From Chondrus crispus (Eukaryota; Rhodophyta; Florideophyceae; Gigartinales; Gigartinaceae): DNA of 64,000 nt. The stretch covers positions 124,143-188,142 of the forward strand of contig NW_005179055.1 of NCBI RefSeq assembly GCF_000350225.1. Reading direction: 5' to 3'. Below, in pieces: positions 20,814 to 30,544 of the stretch. Position numbers and translations under genes: made by a program. The notes under the pieces were generated by a model. It ran no database searches. It had not been told where the DNA came from and worked only from the letters and a program-made list of their open reading frames with translations. Position 1 is the stretch's first letter. Each line of letters opens with the position of its first letter.

Positions 20814-21248
20814 TTAGAAGGAGCGCAATTGAAGCGACTCGTTTTTGAGTTCGCGCTTACCGGAGCTATGCAAAAAATCCTCGAGGATTCCGGGGAGGTC
20901 TTCAGCAACCTGCGCGAGCGGTTTCCATGTCAGATCGACCTTATCAGGCAGACCTTCCCATTCCACCAATACATCAATTCCAGCGGCGGTCTTCCGAATG
21001 TCGCACGTCTTCTTTACATCCTGATACGTAGTCTCGGAATGTTCTGCACACCGAAGTAGAATAGGGTCCACTTCTTGGTTCTCGAGAGCCGCTCGATAAA
21101 AAACAAGACGTCGGGCATGAACGGTTGCGCGTTTTCGATTGATCAGATCCACTACCTCGTACACCCAGTCTGATTTAACCTTGGTTACGCGCCTCGGGCC
21201 GCACCACACGAACTGTAGCTTGTGCCCCTTGCGCTGTGCTCGCCGCAC
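20814..21248 (-). CDS. Integrase tail and chromodomain of the gypsy element
   Basis: 144 codons in the same frame as the integrase upstream, separated only by a TAG at 21267-21269. It begins with the GPY/F-type integrase tail (FVWCGPRRVTKVKSDWVYEV, with the HARRLVFY sequence). It ends in a chromodomain-like fold (IDVLVEWEGLPDKVDLTWKPL). Chromodomains of this kind bind modified histones and steer integration. The stop between integrase and tail may have been a Gln codon. Confidence 0.78.
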   Translation of the reverse strand: MRRAQRKGHKLQFVWCGPRRVTKVKSDWVYEVVDLINRKRATVHARRLVFYRAALENQEVDPILLRCAEHSETTYQDVKKTCDIRKTAAGIDVLVEWEGLPDKVDLTWKPLAQVAEDLPGILEDFLHSSGKRELKNESLQLRSF

Positions 21249-21266
21249 AAGTACGAAGTCTCCCTT

Positions 21267-22304
21267 CTAAAAATTGGCGGCGTGCACGTTGGTTTTGGCA
21301 TTGTGTGTCGCCACTGCTCGTGCGCGAGACTTAGAAACCAGACCCTTCACATCTCGATGCATTCTGTCTAGAGAATCCTGAGTTCGATTTATTTCGATGA
21401 GCTGTCTCGCCCGCGTCTCAGTTAGAGTGGGTACGCGCTTGTACTTTTCCACGGGGAGGGCAGCGAGCAGCGGTCGCGTAGGGCGATGTGAGGTAAACAC
21501 CTCTAGTGGAGTGCGATAGACCCCTGGGGTCGTCTCGTTTCTGAGACCAAGGCGCTTGAGTGGTGCCTGGTTTAGCACGCTTTGAACGCACTCTGTGACC
21601 GCGGGCCAGTCTTTCTGGGCTAATCGAAACTCATGAAGTACAGCTCGGCACGCGCGCAGTACCTCGCGACATACGCGTTCGACAGAGCCATTGGCCCAGG
21701 GAGAGTAAGCGGTGGTGAAGTGGTGTTTGACCATGAGCTCTTCCGTGAGCTCCTTGATCAACCGGTTCTTGAAGTGGGCACCCTGATCGGACACCATCCA
21801 CTCCATACTTCCGAACACGGCGATCCAAGTACACAGAGCGTCGGCAGCGGCGTCGCCCGTAGCAGCCTCTGTCGGCCAGAGCCACAAATACGACGACAAG
21901 TCGTCGCGAATAACCAGTAGGTATTCCAATCGACCGGTACCGGCGCCCATATAGAGGTAGTCCACATGCAGCACCTCGTTGGGCCTATCGCCATGTAGCG
22001 CGTGACCCAGGGGTCGCGGGACCACCTCTCCTGTGCGCGTCGTAATACAATGGAGACATCCCTTCACGAATGAAGTAACATCACTGCTCAAATTGCTCCA
22101 AGTGAAATCTTCTCGGATGACGCTTTCGGTGGAATCCTTACCTCGATGTCCCATTGAGCCGCAGTGCGATAAAATTAGCAGCTTGAGCTTGAGTTCTATA
22201 TCAGACGTTGGTATCCAAACTCGGCCTTTTAGACGTAGCAGTCCGTCGGCGCCAGTGCGCAACTGGCTTGGCTTGTGCACAGCTTCTCTCTGCGATCTAC
22301 CCAT
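21267..22304 (-). CDS. Integrase of the gypsy element
   Basis: 345 codons from ATG 22304. An H-x-H-C-C zinc-binding domain (HCGSMGHRG then CLHC) precedes the RNase H-fold catalytic core with its Asp residues (VLHVDYLYM and MVSDQGAHFKN) and Glu in the ANGSVERV context. It cuts LTR ends and joins them to target DNA. The frame is continuous with the upstream RT-RNase H frame except for a TAA at 22350-22352, so the two were originally one pol polyprotein. Confidence 0.85.
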   Translation of the reverse strand: MGRSQREAVHKPSQLRTGADGLLRLKGRVWIPTSDIELKLKLLILSHCGSMGHRGKDSTESVIREDFTWSNLSSDVTSFVKGCLHCITTRTGEVVPRPLGHALHGDRPNEVLHVDYLYMGAGTGRLEYLLVIRDDLSSYLWLWPTEAATGDAAADALCTWIAVFGSMEWMVSDQGAHFKNRLIKELTEELMVKHHFTTAYSPWANGSVERVCREVLRACRAVLHEFRLAQKDWPAVTECVQSVLNQAPLKRLGLRNETTPGVYRTPLEVFTSHRPTRPLLAALPVEKYKRVPTLTETRARQLIEINRTQDSLDRMHRDVKGLVSKSRARAVATHNAKTNVHAANF

Positions 22305-22349
22305 GACTTCCAGGCTAGGCCAGTCGATGTCGCCCGGCGACGGGACGAT

Positions 22350-23819
22350 TTAGTCGGCTGTAGTTAACAAACTACATATGCGGGTAGTTGCCAACTTATT
22401 CTCATTCCAGTAACCCTTTGTCCAGCGGGTGAGGATGTCCGCGAACACACTCTTGCTGCCTTTTATGTGCTCGATCACGTAGTCGAAACGTGACAAAAAC
22501 AGGGCCCATCTCTGGACTTTGGTAACTACATGGCGCCCCAATGCTGGCTCCATCGCCAACGGCGCGAACACGAACAACAAATTGCGGTGGTCAGTGAACA
22601 CGTGTAACGGCTGTTCATTCAAAAGCAGGTAATCGACCTTGTCGAACGTCTGGAATATTGCATATCCCTCCTGCTCGAAAGTGCTCCAGTTAAGCTGCGC
22701 ATCCTTGAACGCGCTATCTAGGAATGCCAGCGGTTCATGAGCCTGTTTTCCGACAGGTAGAGCGAGCTGCGATGGGTCAGTTTGGGTGACGACGCCAGAC
22801 CAGTAGAGCTGGGAGGCGTCAGTGAAAATACATATGACCTTCCCATCCCTCGGGTATGACAGCTGCACGGCGTTGCGAATGTTGTCCTGTAGGTCTCCGA
22901 ACACGGTTTCATGCTTTGTGCCCCAGGACAGCGAGCGCAATGGCATGCCGCGGATGGAACGCTTAGTTCTTCGCCCGGACTTTGCATAAGCGGACTCGAG
23001 GAGGTCAACTAGCGGATCGACACGTCGAACGAAGCCGGGGATAGCTACGGACATCCAGCGACAGCAATGCACGAATTCACAGAGCTCGTCGGCGGTATCG
23101 GGAGTGCTCATCTCCTTGAGCGCCTCCACGCGCGATGGATCCATGCGATAGCCCGCTCCGCTGACAATGCAGCCGCACCACTTGATTTCGCGAGCGAAAA
23201 ACTGGCACTTGCGAGCGGAAAGGAACAAATTGCGGTCCCCACAAATGGTGAAAAACTTGTCAAGGAGCTGTAATAGCTGCTCTTCACTGGCTGCGTGTAG
23301 ATTAAAGTCATCGAGCCACGCTTTCATGTTTGCGCGGAGCTCATGAAACAGGGGCTCCACTGTAGACTGGAAGTAGCATGTCGCGTTTGTCAAACCAGGG
23401 AGCGCGCGCGTAGAAGAGTAGACGCCATCTGGACAGACAATTCCACAGGCGCCATAAGAGTCAGGATGGACTGGGAGCTGCCAGTAGCCTGAGCAGAAGT
23501 CCAAAACAGCAAAACACTGACTGTCAGCAAAGTCTTGCACTTCGGAGTCAATGTGCGGCATCGGCCACGACTGCTTTACGGTGGCTGCATTGACAGGGCG
23601 AAGGTCAATCGCCAGGCGCAGTTTAACTTTAGAGCCTGGTTTTGGCACCAGAATGGGCGCAGCTTGCCACTCAGCCGTCGGATTGGGCAGCAAAAACTTC
23701 ATGGCCACGAGCTGTTTTACGTAGGCGTTTAGGAATGCGCGCTGCTTAGCTGGGTACCGCCGCGCTTTTACCTTCACCGGACGCTTGTGAGGTAGCAGTT
23801 GTACTCTCATTGGCGGCAC
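22350..23819 (-). CDS. Reverse transcriptase-RNase H of the gypsy element
   Basis: 489 codons opening at a GTG, so the true start is the upstream gag-protease frame. RT motifs: RLAIDLRPVNAAT, FAVLDFCSGYWQLPV, and the catalytic box as WLDDFNLHA. RNase H begins with CIFTDASQLYWSGV and ends with DHRNLLFVF and FADILTRW. It overlaps the end of gag-protease by about 13 bp in the -1 frame. This could be programmed -1 frameshifting, but the breakpoint falls inside the RT N-terminal region, so a mutation is equally possible. Confidence 0.85.
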   Translation of the reverse strand: MPPMRVQLLPHKRPVKVKARRYPAKQRAFLNAYVKQLVAMKFLLPNPTAEWQAAPILVPKPGSKVKLRLAIDLRPVNAATVKQSWPMPHIDSEVQDFADSQCFAVLDFCSGYWQLPVHPDSYGACGIVCPDGVYSSTRALPGLTNATCYFQSTVEPLFHELRANMKAWLDDFNLHAASEEQLLQLLDKFFTICGDRNLFLSARKCQFFAREIKWCGCIVSGAGYRMDPSRVEALKEMSTPDTADELCEFVHCCRWMSVAIPGFVRRVDPLVDLLESAYAKSGRRTKRSIRGMPLRSLSWGTKHETVFGDLQDNIRNAVQLSYPRDGKVICIFTDASQLYWSGVVTQTDPSQLALPVGKQAHEPLAFLDSAFKDAQLNWSTFEQEGYAIFQTFDKVDYLLLNEQPLHVFTDHRNLLFVFAPLAMEPALGRHVVTKVQRWALFLSRFDYVIEHIKGSKSVFADILTRWTKGYWNENKLATTRICSLLTTAD

Positions 23820-25600
23820 ATCGGCTGGGTCGGATTTCCCCAGCCGTAATCGAAAATCGCACGATGCTTGTCGATGATTTTGCGCAGCGCCGCAGCACCT
23901 TTGTCGGAAAGGCCTTGCTCTTGCGCTTTGAGGACGGCAGCCTCTAGTTCTGCATCGCGATCCTCCTTAGGATCTTCGCCAATGTCGATATAGACGCCAC
24001 TCTCGTCGAGGGCATCCAGCTCCTCGCCGCCCTCGTCGCTGTGAAAAACACCTCTATCCCCCAAAGCAGCAATCGTACCGTTCGAGCCACGGACGGCCTT
24101 GTCGGCGGCCAGGGCTTCAGGGACGTCGATGACCCCATCGTGTTTGTCGCAGGATGCGGCGAGCATGGCCTTGTTGTCACACCCAATAGCCTGGAGAACA
24201 CTTCGACCAATCACAACGACCTCAGTGGCCGCATCACTCACATGCCAGCTAATTTTTCGTAGGACTAGCTTAGTCCCGTGGCGTATGCGCAATTGCACAT
24301 CTGCGACAACTTTTCTGCGACAAGTTATACCACTAGATTGGTCCAAAAAGTGGAATGAGTGCGGGGGGTTCAGTTCCTCCACGACCAGCTCAGAGCACGC
24401 TTTCTTTAGCGCTTCGAACACCGCAGGAGGTAAAACGTTGGCATGAGACCCCTGGTCGGCCATCACAACGCTCTCCACGGCGCCGAGTGCAAACGTTGCA
24501 CTGAACAAAGCTGAGTGATTGTCAATGGCCTTTGCACCAAGGCGGCGGATGTTACCCTTGTGTTTCCCCGAGCCGCCGGCGAAAGGTTTGTCCATGCTGA
24601 AGCGCACGTTGCGCTTCTTGCGGGCTTGGTACTCCTGCTTGAAAATGCGCTTCTCCTCTTCCGAGGAGATCGGACATTCGGAGACGAAATGCTTACCACT
24701 GCATTTGGGATTGAGGCAGTCGGGCATATCGAAGGCACGTTTTTTACGGCGACTAGAAACGTCATTATAGCTGCTTTCTTCTTTTGCCTTTTTATTTCGG
24801 CCCTTCAGGTTCTTATTATTACCCTTCTTGGGAGACAAATTCTTCTTGTGCCTACGTTGGGAGTGGGTTCTGTCATCATCACTTTCGGTGGAGGCACTGG
24901 AAGCTCCAGAGTCGGAGTCACCACGGTGGTAGCGCGACTCTTGCTCCTGTTCTAATTTTTTGGCTTGGACAGCCAGCTCACGCATGAACGCGCCGAAATC
25001 CTTCTTGTCAAACTGCTCATCCTTGCGCCATAGGACAATGTCCTTCATCCTCTGTTTTAAAAGCCCTGGTTTGATCCTTTTCATAATATGAGGAATTGAA
25101 ATGTGCGGTTTCTTGTCCGGCAGGTCAGGCATTCCAGCGGCTTCTAGGATGGATATATAATGATGATGCAGACTCCAAACACGGTCTTCGGATTCTTTCA
25201 AACTGAGATCCATCTTGACATTCTTCACGACGAGATCGATGTGCCCTAGCTCATGACTTTTTGGCTCATATGATGCTCTAATCTTGATGCATTCCTTCAG
25301 TTGTTCTTCCGTAAGATCCTTGATAGAGTCTGCTCGGATCCAATGTGCGGTCAGGAACATACGGAGATATGAGTCGTCTATAGATGCTCGATACGAGGTA
25401 GGCGTTATTTTTACCCCTGGATCGCGGTTCTTCTCCTCAACTTGTTTTTCGTACAAGTCCCTCTTCTTCTGAAAAGAGGTGAAATGTTTGGTCGCGACGC
25501 CTGTGAGACGTGGGGCCTCGAGGTTGGTGACGATTGTCTGTCGAACCGTTCCACGAACGCCCCCAGGAGTGGTTGATTTTTTTGGTTCTTTTTCCGTCAT
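23807..25600 (-). CDS. Gag-protease of the gypsy element
   Basis: Read from the first ATG at 25600, 59 bp inside the 5' LTR. The frame is open further upstream, to a TTG at 25624. Residues to about 210 form a helical capsid-like region. A Ser/Lys/Asp-rich linker follows. The zinc knuckle has a variant spacing (CLNPKCSGKHFVSEC, C-x4-C-x3-H-x4-C). The aspartic protease has VVMADQGSHANVLPP, in which the usual D-S/T-G reads D-Q-G, and VVVIGRSVLQAIGC. The tail (RKIIDKHRAIFDYGWG) is the start of RT, so the frame runs past protease before it stops. Confidence 0.8.
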   Translation of the reverse strand: MTEKEPKKSTTPGGVRGTVRQTIVTNLEAPRLTGVATKHFTSFQKKRDLYEKQVEEKNRDPGVKITPTSYRASIDDSYLRMFLTAHWIRADSIKDLTEEQLKECIKIRASYEPKSHELGHIDLVVKNVKMDLSLKESEDRVWSLHHHYISILEAAGMPDLPDKKPHISIPHIMKRIKPGLLKQRMKDIVLWRKDEQFDKKDFGAFMRELAVQAKKLEQEQESRYHRGDSDSGASSASTESDDDRTHSQRRHKKNLSPKKGNNKNLKGRNKKAKEESSYNDVSSRRKKRAFDMPDCLNPKCSGKHFVSECPISSEEEKRIFKQEYQARKKRNVRFSMDKPFAGGSGKHKGNIRRLGAKAIDNHSALFSATFALGAVESVVMADQGSHANVLPPAVFEALKKACSELVVEELNPPHSFHFLDQSSGITCRRKVVADVQLRIRHGTKLVLRKISWHVSDAATEVVVIGRSVLQAIGCDNKAMLAASCDKHDGVIDVPEALAADKAVRGSNGTIAALGDRGVFHSDEGGEELDALDESGVYIDIGEDPKEDRDAELEAAVLKAQEQGLSDKGAAALRKIIDKHRAIFDYGWGNPTQPMCRQ

Positions 25601-25658
25601 GATGACGTAATTCCGTTGGCTCAACGCGCACGATTCTTTTTCGCGAAAAAGTAATTAC
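25601..25658 (-). other. Leader and candidate primer-binding region of the gypsy element
   Basis: Immediately inside the 5' LTR the sequence is GTAATTAC followed by the perfect palindrome CTTTTTCGCGAAAAAG at 25636-25651. No tRNA 3'-end complement is evident. The palindrome might serve a self-priming structure. This is inference only. Confidence 0.35.
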
Positions 25659-25719
25659 TGTGGCAAATCGCGGGGCGTTGGCTGCAGGGGATACGTCAGA
25701 GACGACGGAGGTCGTCTAG
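25659..25719 (-). repeat. 5' LTR of the gypsy element, inner part
   Basis: TGTGGC...GTCGTCTAG, nearly identical to 20369-20429. Interrupted at CTAG by the transposon starting at 25720 and resumed at 31238. Confidence 0.87.
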
Positions 25720-25997
25720 CCCTATGCTGCTTAGGTGATGAAAATTACGTAACTTTGAAGAAGTGATTTTGCGTGAACTTTGGGTACAATTAGTGACGTT
25801 TTTGAGAGATCGTTCACTGAAAATGTAGTGATTGGTCACTCTCTGTAGTGAATCATCACTGCAACATAGTGACCAGCACAAAAATGTACGCAAGTTGAGT
25901 GACGTCACTCACAATCAATGCAGAAACATCACTAAATCACTCAAAATCACCTTTCAACATCACTTTTCTCTCTCACAATCACCCCTATCACAAAAAC
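25720..25997 (+). repeat. Left terminal inverted repeat, AGTGA-rich
   Basis: Begins CCCTATGCTGC and ends CCCCTATCACAAAAAC. Contains more than ten copies of AGTGA or its complement TCACT, including the dyad GAGTGACGTCACTC, plausible transposase-binding sites. Confidence 0.85.
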
Positions 25998-26693
25998 ATT
26001 GGCCCCATCGCTCTTCCACCCAATGCCTAGCCCGTTTCACATTCATCTCGAACATAAACCGATGGTACGCGGATACATCGATCTCGTCTCCGTCGGTGAC
26101 CGAATGCACAGCCTCGCCGTCTGCGATGTTGCTCATCACTCCTTTGCGTCGCGAAGCCCTGCCCTCCAGAGCTGCGCGTCAACACTTTCAAAAGATTTCT
26201 GACAGGCTGACGGATCTCCTGACGGCTCTGTGGACTTTACCTCCTCCGGAGACCATTCCGAGCTACATTCCATGCCAGTCTCCATTAACAGCATGGCCGA
26301 CGCATCCAGTGTGCCACTCACCGAAAGCTTCGTCGACAGGGCCATCGACGGCTCGGGTGTTTCGGAGGGGGAGGGATCCGTGGCGGAAATCAGCGTATGT
26401 TCGTGGCGCGACGAGGGTGACCTGCTCGCTGGATGTGAGACGGCCTTGTTTCTGCTCAGCGTAGGCGACACCGGGGCGTGGATGTGACGCGGGCGTGAGC
26501 CTCTTTCATCACTGCGTGGAAGGATAGTGATATCGTCCTTGCTGTTAAGTAAAACGCTTGGAAAAATGAAATCAAGCGTCTATCGGGAATTGCCGTCACC
26601 ATGAACTAGCTCGTAGGAGTGATTGAGGCATCTGGAAGCGGGCGATTGAAAACTGTTAAGCTTTACGTTGTTCAACCGCATGTCAACAAAATT

Positions 26694-27293
26694 TTACTCT
26701 CTGGCGTCTGTCTGCTGCTGCGTTGGCTCCCTATACTTTTCCCTCACTGACTGCTCGAAGATCTGCCTGTTCTCTTCGGACATGGAAGCCCGAACAAGCG
26801 TGTCTGAGGAGTGCCATAATTCCCAGCATCCTGTGCAAATAGGCTGTAGGCATAGCTCACACCAGTTTCGCTGTCTTGAGCCTCCCTTCTTCGTGTGCCG
26901 TTTGCCTCTGTATTTAAATACATGCGTAAACGAACATAATGAGCAGTATGTGGCCTGGGCTTCCACAAAACGGTGTCTTGATGAAGGGCTCAGGCGTAAA
27001 GATTTGGCGGACGCCATGTTATACTTCTTGGCAGCTTCTGAGCTGTACCTGGGCTTTAGAGACATAGCCACAGTAACTGGCATTACTTGGGAGCATGCGT
27101 TTTGTGACGTCCGCCTTCCACTTGATGCCATGTAGAAGTCGTTTATTTCCATTGCCAGTCCTCTTGCAAAGGTCCCGAAAGTCTCACACTGTGTAACGTC
27201 ATGTCTCAGCTTGTTGTACCCTTTTGTTTTAACCATTTCGTTCACAGAAGAGCTTGGGAGGAGCCCTTTTTCTCTAGCAATCGCAAGGCGATA
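26694..27293 (-). pseudogene. C-terminal zinc-finger part of the piggyBac-like transposase, out of frame
   Basis: Follows the main transposase frame after a one-base frame change near 27290. The readable frame begins YRLAIAREKGLLPSSS and continues to a cysteine-rich finger: CSLCS, then NWCELC, IC-x2-CW and ELWH. A C-x2-C...C-x2-C...C-x2-C-x4-H finger is the usual C terminus of piggyBac-family transposases, where it helps bind the inverted ends. ARGLAMEINDFYM precedes it. The frameshift, or an unrecognised short intron, is the only visible defect of the element. Confidence 0.6.
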
Positions 27294-30200
27294 CTATACC
27301 AGCATTGTTAGCCTGGGAGCAAATTATTCGTCCTATAATGCTGGCAATAGGGTTTTCTGAAGTGTTTGTCTTGCTCAAAGATTTCATGGCTCTACTGTAC
27401 TCATCCACCCCTCCTTTTAAAGCATTCCAGTAAACCAGTAGAGTTGGGCGAATCATACGTGCGGGAGGCAAAGGTGCTCCTCTTTTTCGAACCAACGTCT
27501 TGTACGCCATGCTAAGTCCGTAAAATGACGCAAAGCTATGTAGATCAGATGCATATGAGGATCGAAGTAATGTGTCGTAGTCCTTTGGTATCTCACTTGG
27601 AGCATTGCCCACCCATGAAAATACAGCAGCCTGTACCCCTTCGAGACAATGTAGGTAATTGTTACGAGTTAGCTGTGAAAACTGCAGAAGTGTAGCAAAT
27701 ATTATCTCTCCATTTCCCATTGAACTTCCCTTGGCGACAACGAACAGAACGTGCTCAACACCGAAAACGATGGCGTGGTGTAGACATTGAAGCCTATAGG
27801 CTGTGGAAAGAACAGATTCATGAAAGTGCTTGTCATTTCGGTTTGAGGTCCCAATCCCCGTAATACGAAAAAATGGACCGAACCTGTCAGCCGTACCCTT
27901 AGCTTCTTCAATAGTGCGTGGAGAAGTCATAGTTTTGACCTCTACCACGGCGCAAAGCACCTCGTTATCAGGTCCTACAATACCGCATAGACCATCCGGG
28001 CTGTCTCCAAGCATTTCGTTTCCTCTCTGACAGACTAGCCCTAGGCTTTTTATGTAATCAACACGAAAATGTGTGCTTCCATCATCCTGAGAAAAAGAAG
28101 TTCTTTGAGCTACGTTGTTTGCACCTGCTTCAGTGCACGGTGTACTGTCAATAAAGGCAACGAGTGCCTTCAGCACCTCAGCTTCATTTATGCAGCCCTC
28201 TTTCATCCCCGCAGTAGCCACTAAAGGTTTCATTACCCACGACGACAATGACGTTTTTATAAGCTCCTTTTTTACTGCTTTTTCGTCTCGATCTCTTCTT
28301 CCCTCATCATCCAAGAATTCCGGCTCTTCCAGTGTATCCGTTCCCGCACGAACAGCCTGTTTGATACAAACAATTTTGTCAATGATTTGCTGTTTTCGGA
28401 GAGAAGACGGCTGTCGGCGACCTATCCGTGCTAACATATTCAGAAGGTCTTCTTTGCGCATGTCACTGAGTTCGTCATCGTTTGCCTGTAAAAAAGATGT
28501 TACAGCACCCTGCTCTACAGTTGCCAACGCAGTCCTCTTTAGGACATTTAAACTCTCCAATACTGTGCTCCATTTCAGCGACAGTATCCGCCTTCCGATT
28601 TCTGCATCTTCTGACATCCTGGACGCGTGGGGATCCAGGCGCTGTCCTCTCAACAGCAGTGATAGACCGTTAATATTTTTTTCAAAGTTGCTTGCCACAG
28701 TAATAAAAAAGCCATGAGAAGTTCTAGATGTGAAAGAGAACGCACGGGCGAGGAACCACCCGGGATCCTCGGATTGCAAAAACTTTAATTGCCGCACTCG
28801 ATGTACGACCTGTTCGACTTTCGTTCTTACAGTTGATGGTACTAGTCCTGTACGAGATAGTTCCGTGGATCTACGAGATCGCGACAATCTTTCATATACA
28901 GTCTGTAGCTGTTCTAGCTTTTCGTCATTAATTCCCACGCGAAAAGAGTTACGAGGTATCAACGTGAATTTTCTCGTCGAGAAAAGCCGGTCGTTGTTAT
29001 GGTACATTGCAGCGATACGGCGGCTGGAGCGTTCCCTATAAACAGCAGCTTCCAAAGTTCTTACATTCCCGCTTGTCACCTTCTTCCGAGCACGATAGAT
29101 AGCACGACAGCCCTTTTCAGAGACAGACATACCTTTATGTCTCTTGGAGATTGGTCCGTTTCCAAACACATAAGGGAAATCTAATGATCTCTTGTGTGTA
29201 CCCAACCCAGTAGCCCCCAAAGTTTCGTTAACGAACGAAATGGTTTCCTTCGTGTTGTATCCGCGGTCAGCCGCAAATATTGCATCGGCCATAAGAGAAA
29301 GTGAACCCCTTGTTGGAGCTCCTTGAACTAGCTGAACAAGTCTTTCCCAGACGTCTACCAATTTCTCTCGTGGTCTTGAGTAGTGACATGCAAGTATGAA
29401 AGGGTTTAGGGCGGAGCAGAGTGCATTGCTCACAGGACCAAGGGCTTTTGAGGGATTGTTCAGTTGCTGCAGGTTTGTGTATTTTGTTACGGCTCTGGAA
29501 CTCAGCCTAAGATGATCATCATCTAGTGAGAAAAGAGTGGCCCTCGGTATGTATAAGAGTCTCCTGTTCACAGCCGAGCATTCTTGCTCCATCTCTGTGA
29601 TCAACGCATTTCCTCTGGACGGCTTGTTGCTCCAACCAGTATAATTATGCTCCACTCTCCCTCGCCTTTGTTTTGTGCAGCTGAGGGCAGACCAAACATC
29701 TTTATGACGGCCTGCGTCCACTCCCATATGATAGAAAAACCCAGAGTTGTCGCGGTTAGATACGGTGGACACTGACTCCCCGTAGGCCGAACAAAGAACA
29801 TGCTGTGCTATTACGGCCATTAGCTCCGCAACGTCCACAGTCTTCCTGTTTCTTGCAACAAGAACCCGATTAACTGCTTCTCGAACCTTTTCGAGTACGC
29901 TTGTCGGCAACATCGATTTAAAAACTTCGAATCGGCTAGGCACGAAGCCATCAATTGCGGCGGAAACATATCCTCGAGCTATAGTATTCGAACCTTTCAC
30001 ATCATCACAAACATTTTCAAGAACGGCGTTTGCCTCCTTAACAAAAATTGGTGCTAGTGTCTCGTCAACGTTGTCGACGATGATTTCTGTCTGTGCGAAT
30101 GCCGACAAATAGTCCCAGCCAGGGAGCCCCCCATGGCGCTGTGAAATCGAACGTGTATCCTCCCTTTCGCTGTTTGCAAACACTTCCGCCTCACCCACAT

Positions 30201-30474
30201 CATTGTTCAAATCGTCATCGACGATGGAGTCAAGGACAACGTCATCTTCTTCCGTAAATATTCCAGACCAGTGGTCCTCAATGACGTTTTTTTGCGCATT
30301 AACCTCAGCATTATCCCGTGTTGCAGCGTTAAAGGTTGAACTACGAAGAGCAATGACTTCTTCTTCCGAAACGTGGGCGTCCGATGTGCAACTTTCGTCT
30401 TCTGATCCGGACTTTGAAGAGATTTCCAACATTTCAGAAAGCTCCTGGGAAAAAGGATGGTCCCCATCATCCAA
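27274..30474 (-). CDS. Large DDE transposase fused to SAP-like and YqaJ-type nuclease domains
   Basis: 1066 codons. Residues 1-110 are acidic, as in piggyBac N termini. A transposase core (about 160-450) holds candidate catalytic Asp in FSLDDDHLRLSSR (317-319) and in MADAIFAADRGYN (397, 403), followed by GATGLGTHKRSLDFPYVFG. Residues about 667-706 resemble a SAP DNA-binding motif (MRKEDLLNMLARIG). Residues about 755-930 carry the PD-(D/E)XK set of YqaJ/lambda-exonuclease nucleases: SPD (D827), EVK (E845, K847) and Y-x2-Q (Q896). The frame opens at TTG 30474 after a TAA, so the start must lie in an upstream exon. A plausible 5' coding segment lies at 30545-30811. Domain calls are by eye. Confidence 0.65.
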   Translation of the reverse strand: MDDGDHPFSQELSEMLEISSKSGSEDESCTSDAHVSEEEVIALRSSTFNAATRDNAEVNAQKNVIEDHWSGIFTEEDDVVLDSIVDDDLNNDVGEAEVFANSEREDTRSISQRHGGLPGWDYLSAFAQTEIIVDNVDETLAPIFVKEANAVLENVCDDVKGSNTIARGYVSAAIDGFVPSRFEVFKSMLPTSVLEKVREAVNRVLVARNRKTVDVAELMAVIAQHVLCSAYGESVSTVSNRDNSGFFYHMGVDAGRHKDVWSALSCTKQRRGRVEHNYTGWSNKPSRGNALITEMEQECSAVNRRLLYIPRATLFSLDDDHLRLSSRAVTKYTNLQQLNNPSKALGPVSNALCSALNPFILACHYSRPREKLVDVWERLVQLVQGAPTRGSLSLMADAIFAADRGYNTKETISFVNETLGATGLGTHKRSLDFPYVFGNGPISKRHKGMSVSEKGCRAIYRARKKVTSGNVRTLEAAVYRERSSRRIAAMYHNNDRLFSTRKFTLIPRNSFRVGINDEKLEQLQTVYERLSRSRRSTELSRTGLVPSTVRTKVEQVVHRVRQLKFLQSEDPGWFLARAFSFTSRTSHGFFITVASNFEKNINGLSLLLRGQRLDPHASRMSEDAEIGRRILSLKWSTVLESLNVLKRTALATVEQGAVTSFLQANDDELSDMRKEDLLNMLARIGRRQPSSLRKQQIIDKIVCIKQAVRAGTDTLEEPEFLDDEGRRDRDEKAVKKELIKTSLSSWVMKPLVATAGMKEGCINEAEVLKALVAFIDSTPCTEAGANNVAQRTSFSQDDGSTHFRVDYIKSLGLVCQRGNEMLGDSPDGLCGIVGPDNEVLCAVVEVKTMTSPRTIEEAKGTADRFGPFFRITGIGTSNRNDKHFHESVLSTAYRLQCLHHAIVFGVEHVLFVVAKGSSMGNGEIIFATLLQFSQLTRNNYLHCLEGVQAAVFSWVGNAPSEIPKDYDTLLRSSYASDLHSFASFYGLSMAYKTLVRKRGAPLPPARMIRPTLLVYWNALKGGVDEYSRAMKSLSKTNTSENPIASIIGRIICSQANNAGIVSPCDC

Positions 30475-30544
30475 TGACGGGGCTGGAGGAGTAGTCAGGT
30501 GTTGTTCGAACTGTTAGTAGAGCTGTATCAGTGGGAGGAATTAC

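Noticed and set aside
25832-26464. Plus-strand 210-codon frame overlapping the left end of the piggyBac-like element
   Set aside because: Its first third is the inverted repeat itself, and the rest has no recognisable protein. The opposite strand is equally open.
28115-28717. 200-codon plus-strand frame
   Set aside because: Antisense shadow of the large transposase.
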